Below, piece by piece: positions 61,146-64,000 of a DNA stretch of 64,000 nucleotides; the stretch's first letter is position 1, and every line of letters begins with the position of its first letter. This stretch comes from Cenococcum geophilum 1.58 (Eukaryota > Ascomycota > Dothideomycetes > Gloniales > Gloniaceae), in NCBI GenBank assembly GCA_001692895.1, contig KV748236.1, positions 186,241-250,240 of the forward strand. The letters are read 5' to 3'. The translations under genes and the position numbers were made by a program. The notes below the pieces were generated by a model, which was not told where the DNA came from, did no database searches, and saw only the letters and a program-made list of their open reading frames with translations.

Positions 61146-61325
61146 CAATATTTTTAATAAGACGTTTATTATAGCACTGTTATAGACCCTAGTTAGGGGC
61201 TCGCTAGAGCCTTAGCGCTATATATATAGACGTGTCCTTTCCTTAACCTTCTTGTAGTCCTTGTCTTGGAATTCTAGTTCACTGGCTACTAATAGATTCT
61301 ATTCTTTTGACTAAGCCTTTATAAC
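61146..61325. repeat. dispersed repeat P, copy 2 (uninterrupted)
   Basis: Matches 27690-28098 without the solo LTR, and so shows the empty target site GTCCTTTCC near 61224. The shared sequence includes ATAGACCCTAGTTAGGGGCT and GTTCACTGGCTACTAATAGA. Confidence 0.75.
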
Positions 61326-61439
61326 GGCCCTTTAATTCTCCTATAAAGATATTAAGGGAAGAGGGGCCTGCTTATGGGTTTAGACGGGCACGCTTTTAAA
61401 TTTAGGGGTTCCTTAAAACGGTTTTAAATACTCTCTATA

Positions 61440-62155
61440 GCTTCCTTCTATATAATATGCCTTCTATCTCGCTCTAATAAATATATATATTAAGTAAGGT
61501 CTTTATATCTACAGAACCTCTATTAACGGCATTTAGTAACCTAGATAAAGAGGGTTAGAGATCCCTTCTTAGTAGTATAAGTATACCCTCCCTCTATGCC
61601 TTCTATAAGTATTTGGCAGACGAACCTACTAGTATATATGCACTATTAGTTACGCCAAAAAAGGTCCTTAAAGCCGTCCTTAAGAGTATAAACGTTACAG
61701 ATTATCTAAGAATTGTCTAACTAGTGGTAATAAAGAAGTAAGTATTTACTTTCTTCTTAATAGAAGAATCTAAACGGATGGAAGTACTTAGCATTATGGA
61801 CGACGCTAGCCGTAAAGTGGCGATTGAAAAGCTTTAGTTATATAAAAGAAGGCGTATAGAGAAATGGGGCTCTCGCTATTCCACAGCATCTATAATTGGA
61901 AAGCATAGTACTAATCTTATAGAAGTAATTATGCATAACTACGAATAAGTTAGACTAATAATTAAGGAAGAAGGCAGCTTAAGTCGAGGACTGAGAGGTA
62001 TAGTTAGAAGGCGGCTTGGAGTATTAGATTCTCTAATAGTTGAGGATTATAAGGATTATAAGGATTATATAATGAGCGCGTAGATTTCTTAGGTTTCTGA
62101 CTATTATATATAAAGACACTCGTTAGCACACTGAGATAGAACCGTCGTAACTACT
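61440..62155 (+). pseudogene. unidentified soluble-protein relic
   Basis: A plus frame reads coherently with few stops: FSNLDKEG.RSLLSSISIPS near 61540, then YKYLADEPTSIYALLVTPKK near 61606, then FLIEESKRMEVLSIMDDASR near 61752, then KWGSRYSTASIIGKHSTNL near 61863 and SRGLRGIVRRRLGVLDSL near 61983. Charged and basic towards the end. No domain recognised. It lies 45 bases before a solo LTR. Confidence 0.42.
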
Positions 62156-62199
62156 ATACCGTCGTGAGGCAAGCGCTAAGGAAACGGCCCTTAGATCTT

Positions 62200-62471
62200 T
62201 ATTAACTACTAGCGCGTACACGTAGTAATTATGTGATCGCAAGCAGTTAAAGGGTAAACCTTAAGTTGGAAGGTAGGAGAGTTCCTTATTGATTTCTAGA
62301 GCTGTCTTGCTGATATTTATATATAAGATAGGGTTGATTACCTAATAAGTCCTCTCTCGTTATGTAGAGGAGGTATTAAATTAAGTAGAGGTCTTAATTA
62401 AGGGGAAGCACCAAATTACTTATCTTAATACTTAGGTACAGTATGCCTTACTATATAATTTTCCGTTAATA
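62200..62471. mobile_element. solo LTR, family S2, copy 2
   Basis: 272 bp, starting TATTAACTAC and ending TTCCGTTAATA. Flanks are ATCTT (62195-62199) and ATCTC (62472-62476), a 5-bp duplication with one C/T difference. Homologous to 53497-53760 over the full length. The next 390 bases up to about 62860 show no gene. Confidence 0.82.
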
Positions 62472-62859
62472 ATCTCTTTAATTATATATTGCTAGTAGAG
62501 AGCTTTAGATCAGCTGCCAAGACTACTAAGCTCGCTTACTTCGCAGCTAATACTTTATTTAATTGACTCTAACCTATAATATTAAAACGCAGAGTAATTC
62601 GTATTAAAACTTATTATAAAGCACTAAAAGAATATACTAAGTTTACGCCTCTTAAAGCCTCCCTAGTAACCCTTCTCTTATTTTATCCTACCTAAATTAG
62701 GGGCTAGATCTATACGGCCTTTCTCTAGACTTTTAACCGTTTTGTACCTCTAGTTATATATCTACTAACCTTTGTTAAGTTATTTATAGAGACTATACTA
62801 GGCCCATCGGATCCTATGGCCGAACCCATCCAGTTATTTTACTTAAATTTATTAGAGAG

Positions 62860-64000
62860 CTGCCCTAAGTTCTAAATACGTCTAGTCTACTATAGAGCCT
62901 TTTCCAAGATATAAGTCTTAAAAGCCTCTATAATATCTATCCTTAAGCGTTTAGGATCTAATATATCGTGCTAACCGCTAACTAAAAGACCGTTTATCCG
63001 AAGCGCTAAGTTTCTTATAACTATTAGGCCGTAGCTAGACCCATCTTTCTATTGGGGGATAGGCTGCTTACTAAAGTCTGAGATCAGCCTGTTGGTAATA
63101 ATATTACCTAGGGTTTTAGTATGTACCGCCTTAACATATTTAAACTTTAAGTAGCTAAACTCCTCCTGCTATAATATTAGCTATATCTTTAATTATTTAG
63201 CTAAACCCTAACTTACTTATATAAGCTTCCTAACTTAAGTCGATTCTAATATGCTATTAATAACATCTCCATTTACCATCGAATTATAGTAATAGATCTT
63301 TTCCTCTTGCCTATTTATCTTAAGCAATGTAAAATAGCTGCCTTTGTAGTTTAATGGGCAAAAGTACACTAGATAAGATTCCTCTTTATACTCTTTCTAG
63401 GCTTCTTTATAGAACGCTTTAACTTTTTTTCTCTAACCTACTAGAGGCCTGGCGACGCGTTTTATCTTACCGTTCCTACTAAATTTCTTAAATTAGTCTA
63501 GCGGGATACTGTAACCGTATCTTACAAAAGACGGTTTATTAGACATTATTATGCTAGCTATTAAAAGCCATCCGTTAAACTATTTACCTTAGCGAAGCCT
63601 ATTAAACATATTATATAGTAGCTCTATTCCGTCTTCTATAGAGATACTATTGTCTTCCTTAAGCTTTCACTTGCCTAGGACTTTAGTACTAATATTCTCT
63701 ATTAGATGGTTAACAGCAGCATCTAAGGATTTCTTTGGTATCGCCTCTTATGCTAGAAATATCTACGTTAGTCTATAAGCTTCTCTCTTTAGATAAGTAA
63801 CTTACCGCCTTTAGCGTAAAAGTAGCTATTAATTCCCTGCACTCTTCTTCTAATATAAGACTCTCTACCGTTAGCGAAGTAAATAGGGAGTAAAGGTTAG
63901 GCTTTCCTTCGTTTATTAATAGCTCTAACTATTGACTTAGAATTTGGAGCAGTTGCATACGCTTTAAGTCTGCCTAAATGTCTTTAATTAGGATATTAAG
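62860..64000 (-). pseudogene. Ulp1-like (C48) protease relic, runs off the window
   Basis: Minus-strand reading gives the core of a Ulp1/C48 cysteine protease, the fold that cleaves SUMO-like proteins: CPLNYKGSYFTLLKINRQE near 63358 (His block, His now Tyr), YYYNSMVNGDVINSI near 63293 (Asp now Asn), FSYLKFKYVKAV near 63155 and GSSYGLIVIRNLALRINGLL near 63037 (catalytic Cys now Tyr). The N-terminal part reads MQLLQILS, LELLINEGKPNLYSLFTSL and LILEEECRELIATFTLKAV up to the window edge. All three catalytic positions are hit by G-to-A or C-to-T, so it is inactive. Ulp1 domains occur in fungal DNA transposons and as stand-alone genes; context does not decide which. Confidence 0.7.

Noticed and set aside
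1-64000. tRNA or rRNA genes
   Set aside because: No cloverleaf with the conserved T-loop and no rRNA core motif was noticed on either strand; a covariance-model scan would be the decisive test.

Overview
The window comes from a filamentous ascomycete (Pezizomycotina) and is almost wholly a graveyard of transposable elements and dead genes mutated by repeat-induced point mutation (RIP). TA is in excess, CA and TG are scarce and CG is kept, as expected when CpA becomes TpA. Recognisable proteins read through in one frame with Gln and Trp codons turned into TAG/TAA, and with His-to-Tyr, Asp-to-Asn, Cys-to-Tyr and Ser-to-Leu changes at catalytic sites. I see no intact cellular gene, no tRNA or rRNA, no CRISPR array and no bacterial-type operon. 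All frames were read by eye, so gene borders are approximate.

Layout. 0.4-4.9 kb: Ty1/copia gag-pol (+). 6.0-8.4 kb: truncated Ty3/gypsy element with one LTR (-). 9.4-10.3 kb: less mutated DNA with a CT tract. 10.3-16.5 kb: a DUF3435 tyrosine recombinase (+) of the Starship 'captain' superfamily, with a recognisable intron, zinc-finger-like segments and a chromodomain-like end. It is split by a young, unmutated 2.6-kb element (12768-15363) with identical-length 162-bp terminal repeats, an AGGAT target duplication and several minisatellites. 17-23 kb: unidentified coiled-coil and membrane-protein relics and a Fot1-type MITE. 23.3-27.2 kb: DIRS-like retroelement with reverse transcriptase, RNase H and tyrosine recombinase (+). 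28-31 kb: a solo LTR, a ferritin-like Rds1-type gene (-) and a membrane-protein relic. 32-35 kb: unidentified relics. 35-40 kb: an 86-bp satellite and one long (perhaps also one partial) DUF3723 gene. 40-46 kb: a MITE and Fot1/pogo elements. 46-51.6 kb: Tad1-like LINE (-) holding a second solo LTR. 52-58.3 kb: an NLR immune-receptor relic (SesB-type hydrolase, NACHT, 13 WD40 units) interrupted by a solo LTR and a MITE. 58.8-61.1 kb: Fot1/pogo transposase (-). 61.4-64 kb: an unidentified relic, another solo LTR and a Ulp1-like protease (-).

The most interesting reading is that a captain-type DUF3435 gene lies on the left pointing right, and DUF3723 and NLR genes, both recurrent Starship cargo, lie downstream. 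The window may therefore be the corpse of a RIP-killed Starship that was later filled with other elements. The borders are not proven.
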